Shown: positions 18,087 to 27,755, numbered from the stretch's first letter. The stretch is DNA of 63,778 bases from Gemmata sp. (GCA_025055115.1 JANWYJ010000074.1:1-63778); one strand, 5' to 3'. Notes: generated by a model from the sequence alone, not told the origin. Made by a program: numbers and translations.

Positions 18087-19262
18087 TCACGTTGCTTGTC
18101 TGAGCGATGTGAAGAGTTCGTAGGCCTCTGCGGCACGACTTGGCCAGTGAAAGTGCTTTTCCACCCAGCTTCGTCCGGCGCGGCCCATTCGTTCCAGTCG
18201 GTCTGGGTCGGTCAATAACTCCGCGACGCTGGCGGCAAGGTTGTCGGCCCGTTCACAGGGCACACACACCCCGGTTTCGCCATGGCGAAGGGTTTCCGCG
18301 GTGCCGCCTGAAGCGCCGGCGAGCACCGGTCGGCCGCAGGCTTGTGCTTCGAGAAGCACCATGCCGAAGCCTTCCACATCTTTTCCCACGGCTCGGTTGG
18401 GCAAGGCGAACAGATCACACTGCTGATAACAGCGGAGCAACGCCGTATCGTCGAGTGTGCCCAACAACTGCACCTGCGCTGCAAGATGCCACTGAGACAC
18501 GAGGGTGGTTAAGCGTTCGCGTTCTTCGCCATCGCCCGCGATGGCGTACAGGATGGTGGGGAATCGTTCGCGGAGCCGGGCGATAGCTTCGATCATCACG
18601 TCGTGCCCTTTGCGTCGCTGCAATCGACCAACCGTGAGAATCACCAGCCGCCCGCGCCAGCCCAGTTGCTCGCGGACTTCGTCGTTGCGCGGGGCTGGTT
18701 GGAAGAAGTCACAATCCACACCCGGATAGAGCAACCGGATTTTCTCGGTTGGTACGTTCCACTCGTTGCGAAGCAGTTCGCGGGTGAACTGCGAACACGG
18801 GATGATAGCCGAGGCTCCACGGAGAACGCGGTGCGTCAACCACCGCAATTCACGACTGGTGGTGGCGATGTTGATGTCTTCTCCTTGGGTGTTGCAGCAG
18901 TAGGGAATACCCGTTTGCCATTTGACCAGAAGGCTGATCAACCCTTCCGGCAATGGTCGCGCCGCATGCAGAAGATGCACGCCTTGAGGCCGAACGAGTT
19001 GACGGATACCACGAGCCAGGCGCAGGTAGTGCCGCATGTTCGACCAGCTACGAATGCCACGACTGGTCATCGCCAGCGGAAACCGAAAGACTCGCAGATC
19101 GTGGGTGGTATCGAATTCTGCCGCCTGCGGATGTTCTCCCGCGGCGATGGCGAATTCCGATCGTGGCCAGCGGCGATAGATTTCCCAAAACCATCGCCCG
19201 GTACCGCCGACGTGGGGTGGGAAGATGTCGCTGACAAGCAGTGTCGTGCCGCGTGGTGTCAT
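18087..19262 (-). CDS. GT4-family glycosyltransferase
   Basis: 391 aa, GT-B fold. The N-terminal acceptor domain begins LLVSDIFPPHVGGTGRW. The C-terminal nucleotide-sugar domain has VILTVGRLQRRKGHDVMIEA and the EX7E motif EGFGMVLLEAQACGRPVLAG. It adds a sugar to a growing cell-surface glycan on the cytoplasmic side; donor unknown. Last gene of the minus-strand polysaccharide operon, its ATG overlaps the previous stop (ATGA). Confidence 0.93.
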   Translation of the reverse strand: MTPRGTTLLVSDIFPPHVGGTGRWFWEIYRRWPRSEFAIAAGEHPQAAEFDTTHDLRVFRFPLAMTSRGIRSWSNMRHYLRLARGIRQLVRPQGVHLLHAARPLPEGLISLLVKWQTGIPYCCNTQGEDINIATTSRELRWLTHRVLRGASAIIPCSQFTRELLRNEWNVPTEKIRLLYPGVDCDFFQPAPRNDEVREQLGWRGRLVILTVGRLQRRKGHDVMIEAIARLRERFPTILYAIAGDGEERERLTTLVSQWHLAAQVQLLGTLDDTALLRCYQQCDLFALPNRAVGKDVEGFGMVLLEAQACGRPVLAGASGGTAETLRHGETGVCVPCERADNLAASVAELLTDPDRLERMGRAGRSWVEKHFHWPSRAAEAYELFTSLRQAT

Positions 19263-20371
19263 CCGCCCACCTCGATATAGAGGGACCGCAGTTGTTGGAA
19301 CAGCCGCTCGAAGGTGTGTTTTGCGCGCACTTGCTGAAGTGCCGCTTCCGCCAAGCGTGTGGCCAGTGCGGGAGTACGGAACAGTTCGTGAAGCCGTTGG
19401 CCATAGCCGGCGGCATCGTCGGCCGGCACCAGAAATCCGGTGTCGCCGTCGTGGATGATTTCGGGAATCCCCGCCGTCGGTGCGGCGATCACGGGTGTGC
19501 CAGTGGCTTGGGCTTCCAGCAATGTCAGTGGTAATCCTTCACTGACTGATGGCAGAATGACCACATCGGCGGCGCGCATCAATTCTGGCATATCGGCCCG
19601 CTGACCGAGCAATTGCACGCGGTCGTCGAGTCGCAGCGCGGTGATGCGTTGTTTCAGTTCGTCGGTGAATGTAGTAGAACCACCGCGTTCGATGCCCGCA
19701 AACCACAGTTCGGCATCGCTCCCACGTTCCCGCAACCAGTGGAGTGCGTGCAGAGCCGTGAGGTGTCCTTTGGTTCGAGCCAGATTGGCGGCCAGAAGAA
19801 TCAGCGGCCGGTCGGTGGGGGCTTGCACACGCTCTTTCGCTTGGGCACGATCGGCGGGGAAAAAGCGGGTGGTATCGACCGCATTGGGTACCGCGACAAT
19901 GCGTGTTTGCTGGCGAAGTGCTAGCGGCAGCGCGGCGTCGAGCTGCTGGGCGAGAAATGCGGCGCAGGTAACGATCATGTCGGGGGGGTGACGAAACGCC
20001 CAGCGGTAGGCTTCGGTATCTGTTTCAATGTGAACATGGGCCACGGTTCGCACACGGGCCAGCCGCCACGCCGGGCGGAGGAAACCGTAGAGCAAATGCG
20101 AGTGTACATGGACGAGGCCCCCCCACTGTCGCCAGCGCCAGCCGAGGGACGCGAGCTGAACCAGGCTGCTGAGACTACCGCGTTTCAACCGTCCTTGGTC
20201 GAAGCGATGAATGGTCAGGCGCCGTTGGATCGCCTCGGCTACGGCCGGACCGTCGCTACCGCACCACACGGGGGCCGAACATCCTGTGGCCACCAGCCGT
20301 TCGGCTATCGCCAGGGCGTACAGATTGCCGCCACCGAGTTCCGCGGTATCGAGGATCTGGTGATAGTGCAT
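19259..20371 (-). CDS. GT4-family glycosyltransferase
   Basis: 370 aa from ATG 20371 (MHYHQILDTAELGGGNLYAL). An upstream TTG at 20398 would read through a copied repeat and is not preferred. GT-B fold with LILLAANLARTKGHLTALHAL and the donor-site EX7E motif EGLPLTLLEAQATGTPVIA. Like its neighbour it probably acts on lipid-linked or nascent polysaccharide. The upstream 106-bp gap contains a second copy of the end of the GT2 gene. Regulation is presumably operonic. Confidence 0.92.
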   Translation of the reverse strand: MHYHQILDTAELGGGNLYALAIAERLVATGCSAPVWCGSDGPAVAEAIQRRLTIHRFDQGRLKRGSLSSLVQLASLGWRWRQWGGLVHVHSHLLYGFLRPAWRLARVRTVAHVHIETDTEAYRWAFRHPPDMIVTCAAFLAQQLDAALPLALRQQTRIVAVPNAVDTTRFFPADRAQAKERVQAPTDRPLILLAANLARTKGHLTALHALHWLRERGSDAELWFAGIERGGSTTFTDELKQRITALRLDDRVQLLGQRADMPELMRAADVVILPSVSEGLPLTLLEAQATGTPVIAAPTAGIPEIIHDGDTGFLVPADDAAGYGQRLHELFRTPALATRLAEAALQQVRAKHTFERLFQQLRSLYIEVGG

Positions 20372-20377
20372 GGCTTG

Positions 20378-20491
20378 GTAGGGGACATCACGCCGCAACG
20401 GCTCAACGCCGCAGCGGTGCTGGACGGTATCTTACTCCAGTAGCACGACGAGTAGGGAACATCACGCGGCAACGGCTCAACGCCGCAGGGC
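20378..20491. repeat. 37-bp direct duplication spanning the end of the GT2 gene
   Basis: Copies at 20378-20414 and 20452-20488 differ at 2 of 37 positions (core CAACGGCTCAACGCCGCAG). The second copy includes the stop codon and last codons of the GT2 gene; the first lies directly upstream of the next gene's ATG. Confidence 0.85.
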
Positions 20492-21418
20492 GGGGCGGTA
20501 GCGCAACACGCGGTCGATCGTTTCCTTCGCCTTCCACAGCCAGTCGGGGTACCAGCGCCACCGGGTCACGCTGGGCGCTGGCAGATGCGCCGGCCAATGC
20601 GTGCTCAGAAACGCACGCAACTTCAGAAACGGCTCGCGCCGGCGCGCCCAATAAACTCGTTCGGTCAGTTCGGCCAGATGGAACCAGAAGCGCCGTTCGA
20701 GTTCCGCTTCCGATCCTGCTGGCCAGTATGTTCGCCAATTATCCTTCGCCCAATTCCACCGCGCTTGGAAGCCATCGATATCGCTGTGAACATGGGAAGC
20801 CGACCCGGGGCGAACGCGATAGCCGTACAGATGCTCCTTCAGCACCACGACTCGGCCCCGCGAGCGAAGCATGCCCAGAAAGAGCATGTCGCCTCCGGAA
20901 CGAATTCCTGGTGGGTAGCGCAGCCCTTCAGCCTTGTGGCGGTGGAACATCACACTGCCGGCACACACTAACGCAGCATCGGTCCAAAAGTCGGGAACCT
21001 CGGCGGTTGTGGCACGGTCATCGCCATCGATTCCCGCGAGGTGGGCTGTGGTGTCGGAGAATCGCCAAAAGCCGGTGACGCAAGCGATGGCGTCGGGCTG
21101 ATCGGTGAGGGCCGCGGCTTGCTTTTCAAGGCGTGTGGGGGCAGAAATATCGTCGGCATCCAAGACGGCGACGAAATCGCCCGTAGCGGCCTCCAGCGCA
21201 CGGTTCCGAGCGGCTGTTTCCCCGGCATTGGCTTGACGAATCATGATAATGCGTTCGGCGTAGCGTGCGAGTACCGCGGGAGTTTCGTCGGTACTGCCAT
21301 CATCGACGACGATGATTTCGTGTGGACGCAGCGTTTGGTGCAACAGCGAGTCGATCGCGGCGGGCAGGTAGGGTCCGCAGTTGTAGGCCGCGATAATGAC
21401 GCTGAGGCGTGGAGTCAT
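20477..21418 (-). CDS. GT2-family glycosyltransferase
   Basis: 313 aa from ATG 21418, which overlaps the upstream ABC ATPase stop (ATGA); the longer open frame upstream is not coding. GT-A fold: PRLSVIIAAYNCGPYLPAAI, VVDDGSTDETPAVL, ARNRALEAATGDFVAVLDADD (DxD-type metal site) and a conserved SGGDMLFLGML. It transfers sugar from a nucleotide-sugar to a glycan or lipid carrier. Third from last in the polysaccharide operon. Confidence 0.93.
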   Translation of the reverse strand: MTPRLSVIIAAYNCGPYLPAAIDSLLHQTLRPHEIIVVDDGSTDETPAVLARYAERIIMIRQANAGETAARNRALEAATGDFVAVLDADDISAPTRLEKQAAALTDQPDAIACVTGFWRFSDTTAHLAGIDGDDRATTAEVPDFWTDAALVCAGSVMFHRHKAEGLRYPPGIRSGGDMLFLGMLRSRGRVVVLKEHLYGYRVRPGSASHVHSDIDGFQARWNWAKDNWRTYWPAGSEAELERRFWFHLAELTERVYWARRREPFLKLRAFLSTHWPAHLPAPSVTRWRWYPDWLWKAKETIDRVLRYRPALRR

Positions 21419-22662
21419 GCTGCGTCTCCAGGTTGATCGGCTTGGCAGTGGAAGGTCGCGGGCACCAGAACCGGGCCGCAACTGGGGTGCGGGAGTTTGC
21501 CGGAACCGAAGAAATCGCCAGCGATCACATCGAAGCGGATGGCGTCCATGACAATGTCGATGTCTTCGTTCTCGTTGGCCAACCACAGGTCGAGCGAGTA
21601 AGTGCCCGGTTGAAGCGGCAGACACGGATAGGTGCAACTGATCCAGCCGGCGCAGATCGGCTCGAACCACGCATTGGGTACCCAGCGATTGTTGAGGCCA
21701 AATAACGCTGTGCCGTAGTGATCGCGAACGACAACGCCCAACACGGGGCGGATCGGTCCGGTGGGAACAGCAAACTTCACTCGCACCGCGAGGGTGCCAC
21801 CCGCTGGAACAACGCTCACGGGCGTTCCCAGGGCATCGGTGAGCCGAACTTCGCTCATGAGTGCGCCGTGACGTGAAACCCGGCCAGGATGCGAACGCAA
21901 ATCCCTGGCGACGGTGGCTTCCGCCCCTGAGGTGGTGTAGGCGCGGATGGCGTGCTCCACCGTGCCATCAACCATCACTCGGCCATTGGCGAGGAATAAT
22001 GCACGCGAGCAGAAGGCCCGCACCGCAGCCATGTTGTGGCTGACAAAGAGCACCGTTCGCCCGCCGAGGGAAATTTCGCGCATCTTGCCCAGGCACCGCT
22101 TTTGGAAATCGCCATCGCCCACAGCCAGGACTTCATCGACAATGAGAATTTCCGGTTCCAGGTGCGCAGCTACGGCAAAGGCCAGGCGTACATACATGCC
22201 GCTGCTGTAGCGTTTGACCGGAGTATCGAGGAAGGGTTCGAGGCCTGCGAAAGCGACGATGTCATCGAATTTGCGGCGAATTTCGCGGCGGGTCATACCC
22301 AGCACGCTACCGTTGAGGTAGATGTTTTCCCGCCCAGTCAACTCGGGGTGGAAGCCGGTACCCACCTCCAGCAAACTGCCAACGCGGCCACGCAGTTCCA
22401 CGCGGCCTTCGCTCGGTTCCACAATTCGGGCCAGAACCTTCAACAGCGTACTTTTGCCGGCTCCATTGCGACCGATAATGCCGATGGTTTCCCCCGGTTG
22501 CACCGCAAATGAAATATCTCTGAGGGCCCAGAACTCACTGCGTGTTTCGGGCCGCCGACGAACCACCGACAGGAGCCGCTCGGTCAGATTCAACGCACTG
22601 CCGCCACCGCTGCCGAGGCGGAAACGTTTCGAGACGTTCGTCACGCGAATCGCCGGATGCAT
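21415..22662 (-). CDS. ABC transporter ATP-binding protein, Wzt/TagH type, for polysaccharide export
   Basis: 415 aa from ATG 22662 (MHPAIRVTNVSKRF), 7 bp after the permease stop. Walker A GRNGAGKS (residues 64-71), signature YSSGM (152-156) and Walker B ILIVDE (172-177) are intact. About 170 further residues (from ~240) have the beta-rich look of the Wzt C-terminal domain, which in O-antigen exporters recognises the modified end of the glycan. Pairs with the adjacent permease. Confidence 0.94.
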   Translation of the reverse strand: MHPAIRVTNVSKRFRLGSGGGSALNLTERLLSVVRRRPETRSEFWALRDISFAVQPGETIGIIGRNGAGKSTLLKVLARIVEPSEGRVELRGRVGSLLEVGTGFHPELTGRENIYLNGSVLGMTRREIRRKFDDIVAFAGLEPFLDTPVKRYSSGMYVRLAFAVAAHLEPEILIVDEVLAVGDGDFQKRCLGKMREISLGGRTVLFVSHNMAAVRAFCSRALFLANGRVMVDGTVEHAIRAYTTSGAEATVARDLRSHPGRVSRHGALMSEVRLTDALGTPVSVVPAGGTLAVRVKFAVPTGPIRPVLGVVVRDHYGTALFGLNNRWVPNAWFEPICAGWISCTYPCLPLQPGTYSLDLWLANENEDIDIVMDAIRFDVIAGDFFGSGKLPHPSCGPVLVPATFHCQADQPGDAA

Positions 22663-22669
22663 GGCAGCT

Positions 22670-23584
22670 TTAAATCGTATCCGCAAAGCCCCGCTCGACG
22701 CGGCGGAAGTACAGCACCCCACCCCAGGCGATCACCACCGCCACCGTGGATGAAACACCCCAAGCGTACAGGTCAATGCTTTCACCGAGCGTGGCTTGGC
22801 GAAAGGCCAGCACCAATCCGTACGCCGGGTTCAGCGGCAGCCACCAGCGGGCCGAGTCGCTGAAAGTTTCGGGCGGCAGGTACAAACTCGGTGTGGCAAA
22901 CATCCATAGTTGAATGCCGAAGTTCAGCACATACTTGAAATCGCGTTGATCCACGATAAGAGCCGCAAGGAAAATGCCCACGCCCGCCGCGGCCACCGCC
23001 AGCATCAGCACCACCAACGGCAAAGCCACCAGCGACCAACCCGGCCATACCCCGTAGCCCACCGCCATCACCGCCAATAGCCCCGAAGCCAGAATCAAGT
23101 CGAAGAGGGCCACTCCGATGGTACTCAGCGGAATGATCAGCCGCGGAAAATAGATTTTCGTGATCAGGCGTTCGTTGGCGACAATGCTGGTCGCTGCGGT
23201 GTTGATGGTGTTGCCAAAGAAAGTCCAGGCGACCATCCCAGCGAACACGAACAACGGATAATGTTCGACACCTTGACCGACCCCGGCCATCCGGCCCAAG
23301 AAAATGGCGAACACGCCCATGGTCAGCAGTGGTTGGGCGAATGCCCAGCCAACGCCCAGAACCGTTTGCTTGTAGCGGATTTTGATGTCGCGCAGGGCAA
23401 GAAAGTAAAGTAATTCCCGATAACGCCACAGTTCGCGGATATTCGGCAGCGCCCAGCCGCGTTGCGGTTCGATCACGGTCAGAGGCGGTTCGACAGGCGC
23501 AGTCCAAGGCTCTTCGCGCGTCGTCGTTGTCGCGACTTGCGCAGACGGAATTGTGGTTGGGCGTGAAGTTTCCGGACTCACCAT
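22670..23584 (-). CDS. ABC-2 type permease of the polysaccharide exporter
   Basis: 304 aa from ATG 23584, preceded by GAGG. Six hydrophobic segments follow a cytoplasmic N-terminus of ~65 residues. The family motif LLYFLALRDIKIRYKQTVLG precedes TM1, as in Wzm, TagG and KpsM. With the ATPase encoded next it should move an undecaprenyl-linked polysaccharide across the inner membrane. Confidence 0.93.
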   Translation of the reverse strand: MVSPETSRPTTIPSAQVATTTTREEPWTAPVEPPLTVIEPQRGWALPNIRELWRYRELLYFLALRDIKIRYKQTVLGVGWAFAQPLLTMGVFAIFLGRMAGVGQGVEHYPLFVFAGMVAWTFFGNTINTAATSIVANERLITKIYFPRLIIPLSTIGVALFDLILASGLLAVMAVGYGVWPGWSLVALPLVVLMLAVAAAGVGIFLAALIVDQRDFKYVLNFGIQLWMFATPSLYLPPETFSDSARWWLPLNPAYGLVLAFRQATLGESIDLYAWGVSSTVAVVIAWGGVLYFRRVERGFADTI

Positions 23585-23594
23585 ATCCTCAACA

Positions 23595-24932
23595 TTAGCA
23601 CACAAGCCGCTGTGATGCCGGCGACGGCCGATAAATCCACGACGCGACAACCACACCCATGACGGCCCCCAGCCCGCCGAGCAAGACATCTGTCATACAC
23701 GGCGTATGGGTTTCAAACCACCGCTGCCGGTTCTCAATGGCTGCGGCGATGACCACAGCTGCGATCCCAGCGATGATGGCCGCCGTTCGCACGGAACCGC
23801 GTGGTCCGCGCCGGGTGCGCGGCGGGAGCCAGGCTGCGGCCACCAATACACCGAGTAAGCCGAATAACACCAATTTCGTCAGCATTTCTTCAAACGCCCA
23901 CAGGGGGTGGCCGTCGGTCAACGGCAGCCCCGGCAGCCAATCGAAGGCTCGGGGGGTGGGCCGTCGTGGAGCTTCCGCGGGCGGTTGCGTGATCGGGGTC
24001 ATCAGCGCCAGCCAGATCAAGAACCAACTGACCGCCAATGGCCTGGCCAATCCTTCCGCATGCACTCGGGCCGCATACCAACCTACTACGATTGCCGAGG
24101 CTCCCACTAGCGCATCCGTCGTGCTGGGAACGCGCGATTGAATCACCAACTGCAGCGATTCCAAAGCCACAGCCAGCCCCAGCGCCGCCAGGGCCACACG
24201 AGGAAGCTTCCAGCGCTGGAATCGCCCGCGACTGTGCGCTGCCAACAGCCCCAGGGGGAAGAACAAGCCGGCGAGCTTGGCCAGTTGGCCGGTGTGCTGC
24301 CACCGCTCGGCGGCGGTTCGCCCTTCATATTCGCTGAAGGGGCGGAAATGGACATCGTCGCGGAGTTTGCGGTACAGATTGGCCGGGCTGGCGGTTGCGT
24401 CGAAGGGGAGTGTTTGCAGGAAAGCGACAAGCGCGATGTAAACCAGGCTGATTCGCCCGGCGGCGTTCAGATCGGTGCGGTTGGCGAGTGTGCGGACGTT
24501 CGCCGTGAACGCCGGACCAATCGCCACCCACGCGCCGATACCGATACAAGCGCCCAGCGCTTGGGCGAGAATGTCAGAGACTGCGCACGTCCGACCGGCA
24601 GTGAAGAGCTGAGCGAACTCCACCGCCGCGGAAAACGTGACACACGCCGGCCAGGCCAGGACTCCCACGCCGGCCATCCGCCACCGAGACCAGCCACGCT
24701 CCGCGGCGATCCAACCCAGCAGTGCAAAGCCGATGGGTATGCCCAGCAGCACATTGGCCACAGCATCGGAACGCGATGGTATTACCACGCCGGCCTTTAG
24801 AATGTTTCCAAAGTCGTCTGCGGCCCGCCCCAGTGGTCGAGGGTGAAACTCAAAGGGCACCAGACTACCGTAGACGAGAAACGCGGCCACGCCCACCGTT
24901 GCCCATCCATACGCCCGCCGCGTGGCGTTCAA
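23595..24932 (-). CDS. VanZ-like membrane protein
   Basis: 445 aa, starting at a TTG (24932) that overlaps the upstream stop as TTGA; no later Met fits the fold. About ten hydrophobic segments form two VanZ-like halves: LVYGSLVPFEFHPR, VANVLLGIPIGFALLGW, EFAQLFTAGRTCAVSDILAQ, and later LVIQSRVPSTTDALVG. VanZ-like proteins often sit in exopolysaccharide loci, with unknown biochemical role. Located between the exosortase and the exporter genes. Confidence 0.88.
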   Translation of the reverse strand: MNATRRAYGWATVGVAAFLVYGSLVPFEFHPRPLGRAADDFGNILKAGVVIPSRSDAVANVLLGIPIGFALLGWIAAERGWSRWRMAGVGVLAWPACVTFSAAVEFAQLFTAGRTCAVSDILAQALGACIGIGAWVAIGPAFTANVRTLANRTDLNAAGRISLVYIALVAFLQTLPFDATASPANLYRKLRDDVHFRPFSEYEGRTAAERWQHTGQLAKLAGLFFPLGLLAAHSRGRFQRWKLPRVALAALGLAVALESLQLVIQSRVPSTTDALVGASAIVVGWYAARVHAEGLARPLAVSWFLIWLALMTPITQPPAEAPRRPTPRAFDWLPGLPLTDGHPLWAFEEMLTKLVLFGLLGVLVAAAWLPPRTRRGPRGSVRTAAIIAGIAAVVIAAAIENRQRWFETHTPCMTDVLLGGLGAVMGVVVASWIYRPSPASQRLVC

Positions 24933-25939
24933 CGCGATGCTCCTTTCGATTCATCCGGGGTTGGCGGGGTGGGCGGGGATGGCCAACGGGTCAGAAACAC
25001 ATGCGCTGGGCTTCCCACCTGCGCTTTCATCACCTCGTCCCGGCTGGCCGGCCCACCAACATCGACCAACACCCAATCCAGCAATTTCAGTTCAGCCCAC
25101 AGGATGGCCAGGGCGATCGGCATCATCAGCCAGCCGGCGAAATCGTGGAAGATGCGATCCCCCAACTCCTTGCCACCTTCGTTATACAGAACCCCTGTGA
25201 GCGCGATGCGGATAACGTTCGACACCACCGCCACGGGAATGGCGGATACTAGAATCAACCCGCGGTCCAACCACGGCCGTTGCACTAGAATCGCCATCCC
25301 CACCGAAAGAGCGACGAACGTCAGCAGCATACTCAGTCCACTGCATGCCTTCTCCACTTCCAACACATGGTCCTGGACATGCAAGATGATGCCTTCGCGG
25401 TAGGTAGGATAGCCAATCGTTTGCAAGACGAATTCCGCGGCAATCGACGCCACTTTGCGCAATTGCCAACTGAGGGCCGTTTCCACTGGCCCTGGCAGCG
25501 GAAAGAGAAAAATCAAAAAGGCCCACGCCGGCCACAGCCACCGCAACGCCTTCCGCCCGCCCAGCACCAGCGTCAGGCCGCACAGATTCACTATCAGCGA
25601 CACACCCTGAAACCATTCCTTGGCGATGTTCAGCTTGCCAAACACGATAAACAACACTGCCCCCACCACGATGAACGCCAGCCCCAGCGGGTCTGGCCAG
25701 CGAAGGCGCTGCGGGGCCCACGCCCGCCAATGCCAGGCCAGGTACATCGAAAAGAACGGCACGAGAAATCCATGCGAATAGTCGGGCTTCAGCCATTCCT
25801 GAAAGCAGTACGCCATGAGCGGCGCATACACAAACGCCATCATGCCCAGAAGCCCCGCGGCGGTGGCGATCCATGCCGGCGAGCGAATAACAACAGCGGC
25901 GGACAGATCGTCTTTCGGACGCGGCGATGTTCCGGGCAT
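24929..25939 (-). CDS. Exosortase/archaeosortase-family membrane protease-transpeptidase
   Basis: 336 aa, about eight membrane segments. The three family catalytic residues are visible: Cys199 in VEKACSGLSML, Arg244 in VVSNVIRIALTG and His265 in RIFHDFAGWLM. Exosortases process proteins with a C-terminal sorting tail (PEP-CTERM-like) and are usually linked to polysaccharide loci, as here. There is no fused EpsI domain. No protein in the window clearly ends in a PEP-CTERM-like tail, so the substrates are elsewhere. First gene of the polysaccharide operon. Confidence 0.92.
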   Translation of the reverse strand: MPGTSPRPKDDLSAAVVIRSPAWIATAAGLLGMMAFVYAPLMAYCFQEWLKPDYSHGFLVPFFSMYLAWHWRAWAPQRLRWPDPLGLAFIVVGAVLFIVFGKLNIAKEWFQGVSLIVNLCGLTLVLGGRKALRWLWPAWAFLIFLFPLPGPVETALSWQLRKVASIAAEFVLQTIGYPTYREGIILHVQDHVLEVEKACSGLSMLLTFVALSVGMAILVQRPWLDRGLILVSAIPVAVVSNVIRIALTGVLYNEGGKELGDRIFHDFAGWLMMPIALAILWAELKLLDWVLVDVGGPASRDEVMKAQVGSPAHVFLTRWPSPPTPPTPDESKGASR

Positions 25940-26067
25940 GCGACAGCCTCCTCCCGAGTATTGCTGTTAGCTTACACGCTTCCAGGCCAACGTCGCCATG
26001 GCAACCCGGAGCACCCACCGGCCGATGGATGAATCTGGCCAAAAATTCTCGAGACAGTAATACTGAA

Positions 26068-26083
26068 TTTCATTGGAATGAAA
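26068..26083. promoter_or_regulatory. Inverted repeat in a divergent promoter region (possible operator)
   Basis: TTTCATT-GG-AATGAAA, 7-bp perfect arms around a 2-bp centre, lies in AT-rich DNA between the exosortase operon (left, minus) and the FHA gene (right, plus). The shape suits a dimeric repressor site; function is inferred only. Confidence 0.3.
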
Positions 26084-26191
26084 AAATTGCCATCCCATGG
26101 AATTCTGTGAACTAGAATAGTCAGTATGCTGAAGCGACAAGGATAGTCGTTTGACGGCTCGATTCTTCCGTCGTATGCGGGGTTGGACCCG

Positions 26192-27652
26192 GTGAACGAT
26201 CCGCTCATCGCCCAATTCAAAAGTGCTTGCGGCGCGACCGGCCCGTTGCAATTGCGGGTTGATCTGGCCGATGGGACGATTTTGGCCGAAGGTTCGGTCG
26301 ATCAGCCGTTTACCCTCGTTGGCCGCGACGATGCCTGCGATGTGACGCTGTCGGATTCTGAAGTGAACATGCGGCATGCCTGGCTGCAAGTCCTGGGGGG
26401 CCATGTTTTTGCCGTGGATTTGGGCAGCCGGACCGGCTTGATCTGGCCCGGGGGAACACGCGGCTCGAATTGGTTGATGGTTGGCCGTCCGGTCCGGATC
26501 GGACCATTTTTGCTCCACATCCAGACGGCTGTCAGCGATGAACCCAGCTCCTTTCCCACCAACTACAACCCTTTGGCCGCCGACATGGGGGTCAAAACCC
26601 GGCCAACGGTGAGCCTCGAATTCCGCAACGGCAAACGGGCTAAAGACCGCTGGAACGTCAACCGGCTGATCACGTTGGTTGGCCGCGCACCGGATTGCAA
26701 AATTCACCTGAATGCGGACGACATCGCCCCCTATCATTGCGGATTGGTGTTGACGCGGCAGGGTTTGTGGGTGGTCGACCTGTCGGGCCGAGGCGTTGTG
26801 GTCAACGGGGAACGGATGCGGGTGGCACCGTTGCCGCACGGGGCCGAATTGTGGGCGGGCCGGTTCCTGATCGCCTGCCAGTATCTGACGCCACTCAGCT
26901 CCCCTGCCCCGACGACGCGGGGAAACACGCCAACAGCCGCCGGTGCCAACCCCGCGCGCACGCCACACGAAACTCCCCCGGCAGCCGAAAGTGTCTGCGA
27001 ACCCATCACCAATTTTCTCGGACCGCATCCTGAAACCATCGCCAACGAACCGGTGGCCCCCCTCCCACGCCCCGAGGAGATCGACCTGGGCGAAGAACTC
27101 GATGCCACCGGACTACCGGCGTCCCATATTCTCTCCGGGCTATCCGAAATGACCCCGCCGGAGGCCAGCGGGGCCCTCTCCAACCCCATCTCGGTTTCCA
27201 CTTCAGCCGCACACTCCCCCCCCCCCAGCGATACCACCATCAGCTCGCTGCTCCGCCGCTTGGCCGACAGCCACACGCAAGCAACGACGAACTTTCAACA
27301 GTCCCTGGTGTTTTTGGAGCAACTGTTCAGTCGCCTCAATCCAGACCAACGCGCCTCGCTGCACCGGGAACTGCACCGCATCTATGAATTGCACGCGGAA
27401 ATCGAAACGTTGCAAGCTCAGTTGGTTCGCGAAACGATCGAACGTGCCACAACCGAACACCCCTCGTCGTCCCCCCCAACCCCGCGGGCCACGGCCCCAG
27501 AATCCTGGGTGCCACCCTCGACGCACACTCCGATCCCTCCCTCCCGACCCGAGACCACGCCGCCACCCACCGTCCGCGAACGCCTGCAAACGCTGCTCCA
27601 CGACCGCGCCGCCCGATGGCAGGCCTTGCTGATCCTGTTTGCCGGAAACTGA
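26192..27652 (+). CDS. Protein with two FHA domains
   Basis: 486 aa. GTG at 26192 has GCGGGG about 8 nt upstream; a TTG at 26183 is too close to it. The first FHA domain (residues ~35-105) has VGRDDACDVTLSDSEVNMRHAW; the second (~155-230) has LVGRAPDCKIHLNADDIAPYHCGL. FHA domains bind phospho-threonine peptides, so this is a likely partner of Ser/Thr kinases. A long Pro/Ser/Thr-rich linker leads to a helical segment (~350-440, FQQSLVFLEQLFSRLNPDQ, then heptad-like LHAEIETLQAQLV) that could dimerise. No kinase lies nearby. Confidence 0.88.
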   Translation: MNDPLIAQFKSACGATGPLQLRVDLADGTILAEGSVDQPFTLVGRDDACDVTLSDSEVNMRHAWLQVLGGHVFAVDLGSRTGLIWPGGTRGSNWLMVGRPVRIGPFLLHIQTAVSDEPSSFPTNYNPLAADMGVKTRPTVSLEFRNGKRAKDRWNVNRLITLVGRAPDCKIHLNADDIAPYHCGLVLTRQGLWVVDLSGRGVVVNGERMRVAPLPHGAELWAGRFLIACQYLTPLSSPAPTTRGNTPTAAGANPARTPHETPPAAESVCEPITNFLGPHPETIANEPVAPLPRPEEIDLGEELDATGLPASHILSGLSEMTPPEASGALSNPISVSTSAAHSPPPSDTTISSLLRRLADSHTQATTNFQQSLVFLEQLFSRLNPDQRASLHRELHRIYELHAEIETLQAQLVRETIERATTEHPSSSPPTPRATAPESWVPPSTHTPIPPSRPETTPPPTVRERLQTLLHDRAARWQALLILFAGN

Positions 27653-27655
27653 CCC

Positions 27656-27705
27656 TGTTTCTTGGGCAGTGGCTCGGTTTCTTGGGCAGTGGCTCTGGAA
27701 GGATG
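27656..27705. repeat. Direct repeat after the FHA gene
   Basis: GTTTCTTGGGCAGTGGCTC occurs at about 27657 and 27679, a near-tandem duplication with a 22-bp period. Confidence 0.7.
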
Positions 27706-27755
27706 CGCGGTGATGTTTTAGGCTAATTCATAGCCCAGGTTGTGGAGTGACAATC

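Noticed and set aside
25967-27028. 353-codon minus-strand open frame
   Set aside because: Antisense to the FHA gene, whose two FHA motifs are clear.
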